Source: Nematopogon swammerdamellus (lineage: Eukaryota; Arthropoda; Insecta; Lepidoptera; Adelidae). Taken from it: a stretch of DNA of 64,000 bases. How positions within the stretch are numbered: position 1 is the first letter of the stretch; the number at the start of each line of letters is the position of its first letter. Below, piece after piece: positions 52,801 to 61,064 of the stretch. The stretch lies in NCBI GenBank assembly GCA_946902875.1, contig OX336342.1, forward strand, positions 13,757,523 to 13,821,522, given 5' to 3'. The translations under genes were made by a program, and so were the position numbers. The notes under the pieces were generated by a model. It worked only from the letters and a program-made list of their open reading frames with translations. It had not been told where the DNA came from and searched no databases.

Positions 52801-55800
52801 CAATAATACTGTAGAAGTAAAGACTTCCGTCGCAACTCCTGCTATATACAAGTGTGGCGCACCGCGCAGGATGTCGAGCGAGCAGCAACGGCGCGAACGG
52901 CGGCGTGGATCACGGGCAGCGCGCGCGACACCGCGAGCGCGAGCGCGACCACGCCTGCGACAGCTCCTGGCGCCTCATAGAGAGCGCCGCCGCACACATG
53001 CTGCACCGCCATCCCGACACGCTCGAGTTCGTCCTCTGGACCGGGTACCTACTCACTCTCCCTCTCTCCTTCTAATGAGTGCCTGCTCTCTTTATATTTA
53101 AAGTTTTATTTTTCTCTTCTCTTCTACATATAAGCGAACGTGCTGTTTTCTGCATCTCATAAACTCATCATTGTCTTCTGCTGGATTGTCTTGTTGTATT
53201 TCTTGACCGAGTAACATATCTCGTAACATATTCTACTTTAGGGTGAATGATAAGATGCAGCTCACAATATGTTATACAAGCACAAGTATTTGTAAACGCG
53301 TCTTATGTAAAAAACTCACAATGTCATAATCAGATGAAATTTACCACCAACCTATTCTTCACTAACAGAGATATCCTCTCGTCGTCGCTGGCGTCTGCGA
53401 GCGAGGAGATCAAGCTGGCCGCAGTGCGGAACGTGACAGATCTTCTAGGGCGGACCTTCAGCAGTCAGTTCGTGTTCCCCGCCCTGGGACACAACGATCC
53501 TCGACCCTCGCGGCGGCTCACCGAGATGTGGCGACAGTGGCTGCCTACCGAGGCCCTTCAGACTTTTGAGACTGGTCAGTGGAAAATAGATCCGTATTAA
53601 GTTCATATCACAATACTTCGCCTTAATAAATTGTTAATCATAATTGACGATTGAGTCAATTCGTTGGTGAGTCATCAAAGATTGGCTCTCCTAGGGAGAC
53701 CCCGCCTCAGTTCTTCTTCGCCCCTTAAACCTTAAGTCAAAATATGGTTAGATGTGCGTGCCTATACCTACGGTGACTGGGCATGGTGCAGGTGGGTACT
53801 ACACGATAGAGCAGTCGCACAGCAAGCTGCGTATCGTGACGCTGAACAGCAACCTGTGGTCCGGTGGGGCGACGCGCGGCGCACCGGACGGGCCACAGCG
53901 AGCGCGCGCGCAGTGGGACTGGCTCGAAAAGGTGCTCAACAAGGCTAAGAGGAACCAGGAGATGGTGAGTGTACAATTTGTCAGAGGAACGAAAAATGCA
54001 GAAATCACTTTTGCCTTCATCTGTCAGGCCTAGCGCACTATTCGTTTTTTTTCCCCGCGTGAATAAAAATCCCCCGCGCGGTGCGATGGATTTTATTCCG
54101 CGCGAAAACAAAATCGCGCGGATAATATTCGTAGTGCGTGCTAGGCCAAAATATATTATTTATTACACATGCAATATAAATTCCCTCATCATCAGGTATA
54201 CTTGGTGGCGCACACCGGCCCAGGAGTTGAGGAGCGAGGCGGCGTCGGTGTGGGAGGAGAGCTCTCGCCCGCAGCTAACCTCAGGCTACTACAGTTGACT
54301 CGTGCGTATGCAGACGTCATCGCAGGACAGTTCTACGGACACAGACACGCAGACACCTTCAGAGTGGCCTACAGTGAAGGTGACTTGTGTTATATGTGTG
54401 AATATCATATCATAATATCATACTTGTATCATATGGTGACAAGGCTTTATGTAACTCTTGTGTCACACGCCTACTCACTCAACCGATTCATTTTAAAATA
54501 TTCATCCACTAATATTTGTAAGTTTACCATGTTATTCATTACACCCATTTTAAATGCCATGGGTAGTGGACCATTATTTATTTATTAATATTGATTTTTA
54601 TTTATTTATTATTAGTTATTATTTATTGTTGAATATACTGTGTCCAGGCCGGCCGGTATCGTGGGCGTTGCTGGCTCCTTCGGTGACTCCGCGAGGAGTG
54701 GGAGGATCCACCACCAATCCCGGCCTCAGGCTGTATAAATTCGACTCGAATACTGGAAAGGTAATGTAGCGGTACATTGCCTACACCACACCTCCCCGCG
54801 CTCGCGCACCTATATAGGTAGCTGAGATTTCCTACACTGGGTTCATAATTTCATTTTGACATGTACAACGAATGCTGAACTCAACAGCAAATAACGACTC
54901 TAACAGTAGCATACAATTAATTATTTATCAAGTATTTATCTTCTTATATCATTCTCTCTGTACTGTCATTATAAGCATAACATTTAAATTTTAATTTTAG
55001 TACCAACACGTTTAACATCATATGGGTTTTTAAATTACCGTGGTTGTTAGACATTATTTTTAAACAAAACAGCTTTACTCACGGTTCTTCACGAGCTCAG
55101 TTCTCTGCCAACCGTCGCACTAGGCAGAGTGCTCATGATGATGGGCCATACGCTTGGCCCGAAACGTCGAGCCACATAGCTCGTGAAGAACCGTGAGTAA
55201 AGCTGTTTTGTTTAAAAATAACGTGTAACATTGATCAATGTTTGTTGTTCAGGTGCTCGACTACACACAGTACTACTTAGACATGTCGAGCACTCGGCTG
55301 GGCGAGACGCACTGGACGGTGGAGTACAACCTCACGCAGTACTACGGGCTGCGCGAGGTGACCGCTCACTCGCTGCACATGCTGGCGGAGAGACTCGCGC
55401 GCTCCGTGCCACACGACCAGGGACTCTTCGCCAAGTCAGTTCACAAACCTACTAGAGTCATGTGTGTTTTCCGATTTGGGGGTTGTCACTAGAGAGACTG
55501 AGATACTACAATAATACGTAAAATTGCGAGTCGATGCCATATAGATACTGTTAGCGCGCACGTTCGTGGCCACTGCGAGCGGAGGCCGATAGAACTTTAA
55601 TCGATTATCCCTGTTTTGTCTTCGTACTTCAACCACGCAATAAAACCTTATTAGATAAACAATTTAATGCTATAAATAAAAAAGAGGTTTCGTAAATGTC
55701 GTTACTAATCTTACTTGGTGGTAGGGTTTAACCCGCCCCGGTTGGTACCACCGCACTGAATGAAACGTCGGCCGAAACGGCTATGTAAATAATTTGTGTT

Positions 55801-56557
55801 TTCCGACCAGTTCAGTGTAGCCGGCACGATCAAAGGGGGAAGCACTGACATGGCACCTAGTTCACCCGGTGTTATGGGCTGACATCACGGACGTTGTAGG
55901 TGTTGTAGCCAACCGTGTCAGTTTCCATAAAAAAAAAACTTTCAGAGATTGGTTCACAACACTACACATTCCATTCTCGCTTTCCTGCCGGAGGCCACGA
56001 ACGTACGCGCTGACTGTAGATATAGAAAGTAAATTGACTGCTCTAACCAAAGTATATTTAAAAATTTAATAATTTGAACGTGTTTGCTTTAACGATGACT
56101 TTTTCCCCAGTAATGTAAGTTTCCTCCCAAGTTTCTTGAATGAACTGAATTCTGTATTTATGAGCGCTGTATGTGTTTTCCACAATAAACGTCATACACG
56201 TCTTGTCCTCTGGCCTATGAGGGCAGCCGAATGTGCGTGAAGAACTCAGATATCGACGAGGGTGCAGAGTAGGGCTGCGAAGGAGCCTTGAAGTAACCCC
56301 AGTTTGCGTTGTGAAGGTACATAATGGCGCGCGTGGTGCGCCGCGCGGAGTGGAGCGGCGCGTGGGAGTGCGACGCGGCGTGCGTGCACGGCCACTACTG
56401 CGCGATCACGCGGCTCGACTACCAGGAGTACCGGGCGTGCGTGCGCGCGCCGGCCTCCGCGCTAGCCTCGCGCGCCGCCACGCCGCCGCCGCCGCCGTGC
56501 CTCCGCTGCCGGCTCCTCTTGCTACTCCTCGCTGCGCTCCTCATCTTACTTCAGTAG
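49781..56557 (+). CDS. SMPDL3B-like: Acid sphingomyelinase-like phosphodiesterase (SMPDL3 type), nine exons
   Basis: Secreted or membrane-anchored metallophosphodiesterase of the acid sphingomyelinase family. Vertebrate SMPDL3A/B hydrolyse nucleotide or nucleotide-like phosphodiesters, and SMPDL3A degrades cGAMP. Joining 49781-49850, 52001-52066, 52870-53044, 53369-53574, 53792-53964, 54196-54379, 54648-54760, 55253-55434 and 56317-56557 gives 469 residues, near the vertebrate 450-455. It lacks the saposin domain of true acid sphingomyelinase. Signal peptide 1-21; HITDFHYDP (28-36) with metal ligands D31 and H33; CRASSNGANG (47-56); LWTGD (D105); FPALGHND (140-147); KLRIVTLNSNLW (184-195); AHTGPG (H236); AGQFYGHRH (H279, H281); NPGLRLYKFD; a Cys-containing C-terminal domain; and a hydrophobic tail. 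Two sites deviate from the family: no His follows GD, and GHND replaces GNHD/E. Confidence 0.93.
49851..52000. other. Intron 1
   Basis: 2.15 kb, GT-AG, acceptor TGTGTTGCAG. Contains a GC-rich islet (50330-50600) with a 137-codon open frame of no recognisable family, a second islet (50755-50815) and a SINE-A fragment (51155). The largest intron and islet-bearing, so intronic enhancer or alternative promoter activity is possible. Confidence 0.75.
51155..51290 (-). mobile_element. SINE-A core fragment in intron 1
   Basis: AGCCGATTCGACCGACATTT, GGGCGGGATGAACCCTACC, CTACAGTTTTACGTGGAATC and ACCAGCCTCCAACG. Both ends missing. Confidence 0.75.
52001..52066 (+). CDS. SMPDL3B-like: SMPDL3-like exon 2 (first metal-binding motif)
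   Basis: Encodes GYFWHITDFHYDPFHNSPDF then SK. D31 and H33 of the DxH motif are the first metal ligands of the calcineurin-like fold. Acceptor TTGCAG, donor GTAACA; phase 1 to phase 1, 66 bp. Confidence 0.92.
52067..52869. other. Intron 2
   Basis: 803 bp. Carries a SINE-B (52530-52776) in the same orientation as the gene. Acceptor ACCGCGCAG has little pyrimidine tract but gives the only in-frame join. Confidence 0.75.
52530..52776 (+). mobile_element. SINE-B copy in intron 2, head missing
   Basis: CTTCCCTTGCCCCTTACTAG, the body (TTCTAGTCCAGTAATAGCC) and tail CAGCCACCCATACCGGATT then ACATAAAAAAAG. Confidence 0.85.
52870..53044 (+). CDS. SMPDL3B-like: SMPDL3-like exon 3 (Cys and WTG region)
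   Basis: Residues 46-104. C47 and C75 probably form a disulphide, as in the vertebrate proteins. An unusual basic/acidic run QRARHRERERDHAC (62-75) stands where the family has a short loop. Ends FVLWTG; the catalytic Asp comes from exon 4. GC-rich, unlike its introns. Donor GTACCT. Confidence 0.9.
53045..53368. other. Intron 3
   Basis: 324 bp, acceptor CACTAACAG. No repeat recognised. Confidence 0.75.
53369..53574 (+). CDS. SMPDL3B-like: SMPDL3-like exon 4 (metal and catalytic region, altered)
   Basis: Residues 105-173. Opens with D105 of WTGD, then ILSSSLASASEE, with no His at the +4 position used by acid sphingomyelinase (GDIPAH). Later FPALGHNDPRP gives H145-N146 where the family has N-H. 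C-terminal part EMWRQWLPTEALQTFETG matches the family helix. Acceptor chosen two bases before the alternative AG because only this frame keeps TGD. Donor GTCAGT. Confidence 0.9.
53575..53791. other. Intron 4
   Basis: 217 bp, acceptor GCATGGTGCAG. Nothing recognised inside. Confidence 0.75.
53792..53964 (+). CDS. SMPDL3B-like: SMPDL3-like exon 5
   Basis: Residues 173-230: GGYYTIEQSHSKLRIVTLNS then NLWSGG, an Arg/Pro-rich loop (199-212), and QWDWLEKVLNKAKRNQEM. The LRI.TLN.N block and the QW(D)WLE helix are standard family landmarks. Donor GTGAGT; ends in phase 0. Confidence 0.93.
53965..54195. other. Intron 5 with a small MITE
   Basis: 231 bp, more than half occupied by the inverted-repeat element at 54027-54147. 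Confidence 0.75.
54027..54147. repeat. MITE in intron 5
   Basis: Ends GGCCTAGCGCACTATTCG and CGTAGTGCGTGCTAGGCC, inverted with one 2-base gap. Interior has CGCGCG-containing inverted pieces (CCCCGCGTGAATAAAAATC, TTATTCCGCGCG). 121 bp, no coding capacity. Confidence 0.75.
54196..54379 (+). CDS. SMPDL3B-like: SMPDL3-like exon 6 (GHxH motif)
   Basis: Residues 231-292: VYLVAHTGPG with metal ligand H236; a Gly-rich loop (244-251); then DVIAGQFYGHRHADTFRV with H279 and H281, the last two metal ligands. These are unchanged. Donor GTGACT. Confidence 0.93.
54380..54647. other. Intron 6
   Basis: 268 bp, AT-rich, acceptor TGTCCAG. No repeat recognised. Confidence 0.75.
54648..54760 (+). CDS. SMPDL3B-like: SMPDL3-like exon 7
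   Basis: Residues 292-329: GRPVSWALLAPSVTPRGVGG, STTNPGLRLYKFDSNTGK. APSVTP and NPG(L/I)RL are strongly conserved in the family. Donor GTAATG; phase 1 to phase 0. Confidence 0.93.
54761..55252. other. Intron 7 with hairpin element
   Basis: 492 bp, acceptor TTGTTGTTCAG. A foldback element occupies 55015-55225, ending only 27 bases before the exon, so the hairpin lies close to the branch-point region. Confidence 0.75.
55015..55225. repeat. Foldback MITE in intron 7
   Basis: Arms 55051-55097 and 55178-55224 pair with a single mismatch (AACAGCTTTACTCACGGTTC and complement). The loop contains AGAGTGCTCATGATGATGGG and CCATACGCTTGGCCCGAAAC. Preceded by TATGGGTTTTTAAATTACCG. A second copy is at 60886-61064. 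Confidence 0.85.
55253..55434 (+). CDS. SMPDL3B-like: SMPDL3-like exon 8
   Basis: Residues 330-390: VLDYTQYYLDMSS, WTVEYNLTQYYGLREVTAHS, LHMLAERLARSVPHDQGLFA. Equivalent to the DMLQYYLNL...W.LEY.LTQ.Y segment of vertebrate SMPDL3. Donor GTCAGT; ends in phase 2 inside the Lys codon. Confidence 0.92.
55435..56316. other. Intron 8
   Basis: 882 bp. Carries a SINE-A (55710) between two inverted copies of a GCGC/ACGTTCGTGGCC segment (about 55545-55585 and 55990-56030). Acceptor GTTGTGAAG is weak (AAG, poor pyrimidine tract), but only this join keeps frame and homology (FAKYIM). Confidence 0.7.
55710..55940 (+). mobile_element. SINE-A in intron 8
   Basis: TACTTGGTGGTAGGGTTTAA through CACTGACATGGCACCTAGTT to CGTGTCAGTTTCCAT and an A-run. 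Head missing. Close to the young 7528-type subfamily. Confidence 0.85.
56317..56557 (+). CDS. SMPDL3B-like: SMPDL3-like exon 9 (C-terminal domain and hydrophobic tail)
   Basis: Residues 390-469: KYIMARVVRRAEWSGAWECD, AACVHGHYCAITRLDYQEYR, ACVRAP, an Ala/Pro linker (to PPPPPCLRC), then RLLLLLLAALLILLQ and TAG at 56555-56557. Cys residues match the family's C-terminal disulphide domain. A terminal hydrophobic stretch with no residues after it suggests a GPI-anchor signal, as in SMPDL3B, or a tail membrane segment. Very GC-rich. Confidence 0.9.
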
Positions 56558-57030
56558 TACGGTGAGCTTCGGGGCTTTCGTCGAAATCCAAACGACACAA
56601 TATCACCAGGAGGGACTAAACTTCAGGCCTAATAATGAACGATAAAGGACACCTCGTTGTCGCGTCGTCGTTCGCAAGTTCGGAGTCCTGGCACCCTGAG
56701 AATGTAGAGGCGCTACGAAGAGTTATACGAGTATCAAGATAAAACAAGAATGAGCATGTTACGTGGACATTAGTGTAGATAGCTTGTGTTAGATATCACT
56801 CTACAACGTATCAAATACCAAGGGCTATTGAATGCATGGTGTTCCATTTATAGAGAGGCAGAATATCATTCGAGAGGAAAACTCTGAATCTAAAACGGAA
56901 CAAACGTTATACACCTAAAATGTATGAATATGTTCTATTAATTCAGATCCGATCAAAAATTTATAGAACAAATCATCCGTTTCAGATACAGTTGGATAAA
57001 AAAAAATCAATAAAAGTATGGAATACCGTG
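56558..57030 (+). other. 3' UTR of the SMPDL3-like gene, with poly(A) signal
   Basis: About 450 bp without repeats. The first AATAAA after the stop is at 57009-57014 (ATCAATAAAAG), a plausible polyadenylation signal; cleavage would fall near 57025-57035. No earlier hexamer seen. Confidence 0.5.
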
Positions 57031-57603
57031 CAATTTAAGTGTAAATATACGTGTAAGTAGTTATTTAATTATTTAATGCATATAAGAGAGGATAATATTG
57101 TACATCTAAATTTAAAATTTCTGGTGGAATTATAATTTAATAAGTGTGTTGCCATAGAGCTTATTATGTGTGCTTATTTCAGATTATTGAACATCATCTT
57201 CATTACACTTTGTTTGATTTATATATCACATTCTTGAAATTATAATTAGAATAGAAGATGATGATGAAAAATAGGTTTATTTAACTAATTGTGTAATACA
57301 TAACGTCATAGTCACTCATATACCATAGCACACAGACCATATACACTTACATACATGTACCTACACTCCACAGTGTGCTGCATTCTCCTCTCAAATCTCT
57401 TACTTTACAAGTACCTATGTACTCCTTATCTCAACTGTATCAAACGTATTTCGAAAGACAATTTGGAAAACTTTTAAATATTCAACCGTAAATTTTCGCA
57501 CCACTCAAAAAATCATGTTAGCGAATAATTACAAAACAGAGTTTTTAAAATAATACAACAAATAAAACATAATTATTATTTCATATACAAAAATATATTA
57601 AAA
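57031..57603. other. AT-rich intergenic
   Basis: Downstream of the gene; no feature recognised. Confidence 0.4.
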
Positions 57604-59000
57604 CTAGCTGAGCCCGCGGCTCCGCTCGCGTGAAATTCGTATTCCAAAGAAGAATGTAAGTAACTAAGGGCGAGGCCGAAGGCCGAGCTGCGTTCAGGTA
57701 ATCGATAAACCTTCTTAAAGAAAGTAACTAACTAAGGGCGAGGCCGAAGGCCGAGCTGCTTTCAGGTAAACGATAAACCTTTCTCAAATAAAGGATGTAA
57801 GTAAGGGCGAGGCCGAAGGCCGAGCTGCGTTCAGGTAAACCAAAAACCCTCTTCCGCCTTCGGGCCTCGCCCTTAAAGACTTCCTTTCTTCGATAGAATA
57901 TAATATCGTATACTCAATCTATTTATTTCATAAAAATAAAAAAGTAATATTAATAACTAAAGAATTAAACCTACCTAACAAACAATAAAATAACTATCAA
58001 AGCGGGCATTTTCAAATGTTCTTAGAGCACTTGCGGCATTACCCCGCTGGATGGCAAGGCTTACCCTTTGAATGAAGTACATAAGCCCTTGATGGCGGGA
58101 CACCAGTTGCGTCAACCAGGTCAAGCCTCTTTTGGCTTTACTGCTCCACGGACCGAGGGTTCAAACCGCAAACGCAACAAATTTGAAATCTTGAATTATA
58201 TTTCTATATATGCTGCGTTTGAGGCTCTCCGCCCCAGCCTCGGCCGCGCCAGCCGCTCTTGAAGATGTCCTAACGTGACTTGGAGCCAATGTGAGAACAA
58301 AAGTGGCGTCCCAAAAGAACTACCCTTAGTCCATGGCACTAAGGTGATAGCATCGGGCCTCTTGCCATCCAGCCGGGAATAACCGCGAGGTTCTAGGATG
58401 CACGGTATATTTGCCGGTAGAAGCGTGGACTTTATAATAAAATTTTAATTAAATTAACTCAATCTTAATATTAATTAACTTTATTCGAGATGGTTTAGCT
58501 TCTTCCTGAACGCAGCTCGGCCTTCGGCCTCGCCCTTAGTTACTTGCTTTCTTCGAGATGGTTTATCATTTATCAGAACGTAGCTCGGCCTTCGGCCTCG
58601 CCTTAGTTACTTGCTTTCTTCGAGATGGTTTTTCAATTATCCGAACGTAGCTCGGCCTTCGGCCTCGCCTTAGTTACTTACTTTCTTCAAGATGGTTTAG
58701 CTTCTTCCTGAACGCAGCTCGGCCTGCGGCCTCGCCCATAGTTACTTACTTTTTTCGAGAAGGTTTATGGTCTTCCAGAATAGAGCTCGGCCTTGGGCGT
58801 CGCCCTTAGTTACTTACTTTCTTCAAGAATGTTTTTCTTCTTCCTGAACTCAGCTCCGCCTTCCGCCTCGCCCTTAGTTACTTTCATCGAGAAAGAATAT
58901 CGTTTACGTGAGCGCAGATCCGCCTTCGGGCCCGCCTTTAGTTACTTACTTTCTTTTTTTTTAATACGAATTTCACGCGAGCGAAGCCGCGGGCAGCAGA
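57604..59000. repeat. Second inverted minisatellite element
   Basis: Starts CTAGCTGAGCCCGCGGCTCC at 57604 and ends with the inverse (CACGCGAGCGAAGCCGCGGG, CAGCAG). Left side: three units with GGCGAGGCCGAAGGCCGAG (57665-57860). Right side: about eight units in the opposite orientation (58490-58950). Between them 57900-58480 is unique sequence that I cannot classify (contains GGGTTCAAACCGCAAACGC and GGAATAACCGCGAGGTTC). Confidence 0.75.
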
Positions 59001-59128
59001 TATATAAATTTTATTGCACCAATGACAGCGACATAACTTCGACTTTCAATTATTATTTTTATTTATCAAACAATTTGTCACCGGCCAGCTCACGTCGAGA
59101 TGACAGTTCTCCGTTGTCAACATGACAT
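59001..59128. other. Unassigned
   Basis: Short flank, no feature recognised. Confidence 0.3.
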
Positions 59129-59755
59129 TTAAAATTGTTTTTTACCTTTACTTTGGATTACGTGATTTTTGTTATATTTTTTAATTATTATGTTCATCCG
59201 GGATATACACTGTCACTATAAAAAGTTTCGTCAAATTCCGTTCAGTGGTTTTTGTGAGATGCGCGTACAAATAGATATTTTTGCATTTACGATTTTATGA
59301 TATGTATAGAAAGAATAGATATGTATAGACTATTGTGTTCAAGTTATAAAAAAGAAGAACTGTCATTTTCGTTGTATCTTTAAATTTCGAATGAATAATT
59401 TATTCAAATTGTATTTGCTGCCAGTTCTCAAGATATAATTATGTACTTTGGACTACGTGATTTTAAACGCGCAATAATGTTTATAATTGTTATTTTTTTT
59501 TTATTTTTGTCATTTTTTTTTACGTATTATGTTAACCCGGCATATAAACTGCCACTATACAAAGTTTCGTCTAATTCCGTTCAGTGGTTTTTGCGTGATG
59601 CGCGTACAGACAAACAAACAAACAAACAAAAATTTTAAAAACTGTTCTAACATGTTCAGTATCTCATTTTAAGCCACCCTGGTTAGTTTTTTTCCGAATA
59701 CATTCAATGTACAGACTTTCTTACCTCTACGATTTTATTATATGTATAGATTATT
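59129..59755 (+). repeat. Two tandem copies of an interspersed repeat end
   Basis: Copy 1 (59129-59320) and copy 2 (59435-59755) both read CTTTGGATTACGTGATTTT-like, ACCCGGCATATAAACTGCC-like, AAAGTTTCGTC, ATTCCGTTCAGTGGTTTTTG and ATGCGCGTACA. The second has an ACAA microsatellite (59610-59630). Both are followed by ACGATTTTAT(G/T)ATATGTATAGA. Confidence 0.6.
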
Positions 59756-60179
59756 TAGTAGTGGGAATTAATAAATTACGAAAACGCGCTATTGCGGTAT
59801 CAGTTTCCAATGTTCAACATTTGTATAATGTGTTTACGAGATGTGTATTATTTAATCCATTAGAAAATTCAATTTACATTTTAAGATTCAAGACATTTTA
59901 AGAATATTTTAAGAAGAAAGATGGCAGTGCAGAGAGTGCGGTGCTTACATAACTAATAGTTAGGGAGCTGGCTAGCATTTCGTTTTACCATTTGCTCATG
60001 TTTCATATCGATAAGGTTTAAAGGTTAGATCAATACGAATCAACTTGGTCCAGTCAATTAAGGTCCTAAGACGCTGCGTTTTTGGGTTAAATCAAAGAGA
60101 TTTTATGTATAGAGTGAGCACTACGAAGAAAGAATACAGAGAAATGACGGCCAATAGCTGAGGTATGAGGTAAGGTAGC
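59756..60179. other. Unassigned intergenic
   Basis: No gene or repeat recognised. Confidence 0.35.
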
Positions 60180-60305
60180 GGGGTGGCGGAACGCTGAGCC
60201 GCGCGGGGCGGGAAGCGAGCGGGAGAGGGGCTAGGGCTAGCTAGCGCTAGCTAGCGAGCGACTAGCGGCTAGCGGCCCGGCCGGCCCGGCCGGTCAGTCA
60301 ACACG
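60180..60305. other. GC islet with CTAG-rich palindrome
   Basis: GC-rich; 60236-60255 is a perfect 20-bp palindrome built of GCTAGC units, followed by GGCCCGGCCGGCCCGGCCGG (60273-60292). No gene follows that I can support. Confidence 0.6.
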
Positions 60306-60392
60306 TGCATTGGAATACGTAGGGTTGTCACTTGGTCTACCAAAAATATATTTTTCGATTTATTATTTTACGAGTAGGTATTATGGTTAATT

Positions 60393-60720
60393 GTGCCCGT
60401 AGTCTAGTGGTAACGCTTCTCAATGCAGAAGTTGCGGGTTCAAATCCCGGGCACTAACTAATGTACTTATTTATTTCCTTGATAAGGATTGATATACGTG
60501 CATTTCATAACGAATAGGTACGATCGCTCCGGTGAAGAAAAATAAAGTTAGGTAACTAGTGCACACTGGTCTATGAAAGGTATTTTTGTGTAAACTGCTT
60601 CTGATTTCCACTGGTCACCATGTACGAGTAATCGAACCGGATATAACAAATTGTGATAAGTTCGAGTGCAATATGACTGCCATAAGAATACTCAATAAAC
60701 AATAAAACAACAACAATAAA
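60393..60720 (+). mobile_element. tRNA-like element, probable tRNA-derived SINE (third family)
   Basis: 60393-60454: GTGCCC...GGGCAC end pairing (6 bp), A box TAGTCTAGTGG, a 5-bp anticodon-like stem CTTCT/AGAAG with a 6-base loop, and B box GGTTCAAATCC. At 62 bases it is too short for a working tRNA, and the T stem is incomplete. The 3' part (60632-60703) recurs at 9848-9928, showing that it is a repeat. Ends in an AAC/AAT-rich tail. Confidence 0.55.
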
Positions 60721-60727
60721 AACAATA

Positions 60728-60790
60728 CCTCCTATGTCAGTGGGCAGAGTCCGTGCCTAGCAGTGGGACGTTTTAAAGGATTATAGAAGA
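60728..60790 (+). mobile_element. LINE 3' end fragment (RTE-like)
   Basis: GTCAGTGGGCAGAGTCCGTG, CCTAGCAGTGGGACG. Common LINE 3' coding end in Lepidoptera; only about 50 bp. Confidence 0.5.
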
Positions 60791-60885
60791 AAACAGGTAG
60801 TGAATTTCATCGAAAAAAACGTTTTTATGTATTTATTAAACTTAAAATACAGAACTATAATAACTTGAAATACATACCTAAACTT

Positions 60886-61064
60886 ATATGGGTTTTTTAA
60901 TTACCGTGGTTTAAGAAGTAACAACGGCTTTACTCACTATCGAAATACGAGCTGTGTGGCTCGACATTTCGGCCAGAGTGCTCATGATGATGGGCCATAC
61001 GTTTGGCCCGAAACGTCCAGCCACACAGCTCGTATTTCGACCGCGAGTAAAGCCGTTTTGTATT
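60886..61064. repeat. Foldback MITE, second copy
   Basis: TATGGGTTTTTTAATTACCG, arms about 60922-60960 and 61018-61060 (CGGCTTTACTCAC, AAATACGAGCTGTGTGGCTC), loop AGAGTGCTCATGATGATGGG, CCATACGTTTGGCCCGAAAC. The loop is nearly identical to that of 55015 although the arm sequences differ partly. Confidence 0.85.

Noticed and set aside
52871..53101. Alternative frame through exon 3 (Arg-rich, 76 codons)
   Set aside because: Frame shadow of the SMPDL3-like exon; the other frame carries the family motifs and joins in phase.
60393..60454. Functional tRNA gene
   Set aside because: 62 bases, incomplete T stem, 6-base anticodon loop and no T33-NNN arrangement; treated as a SINE head.
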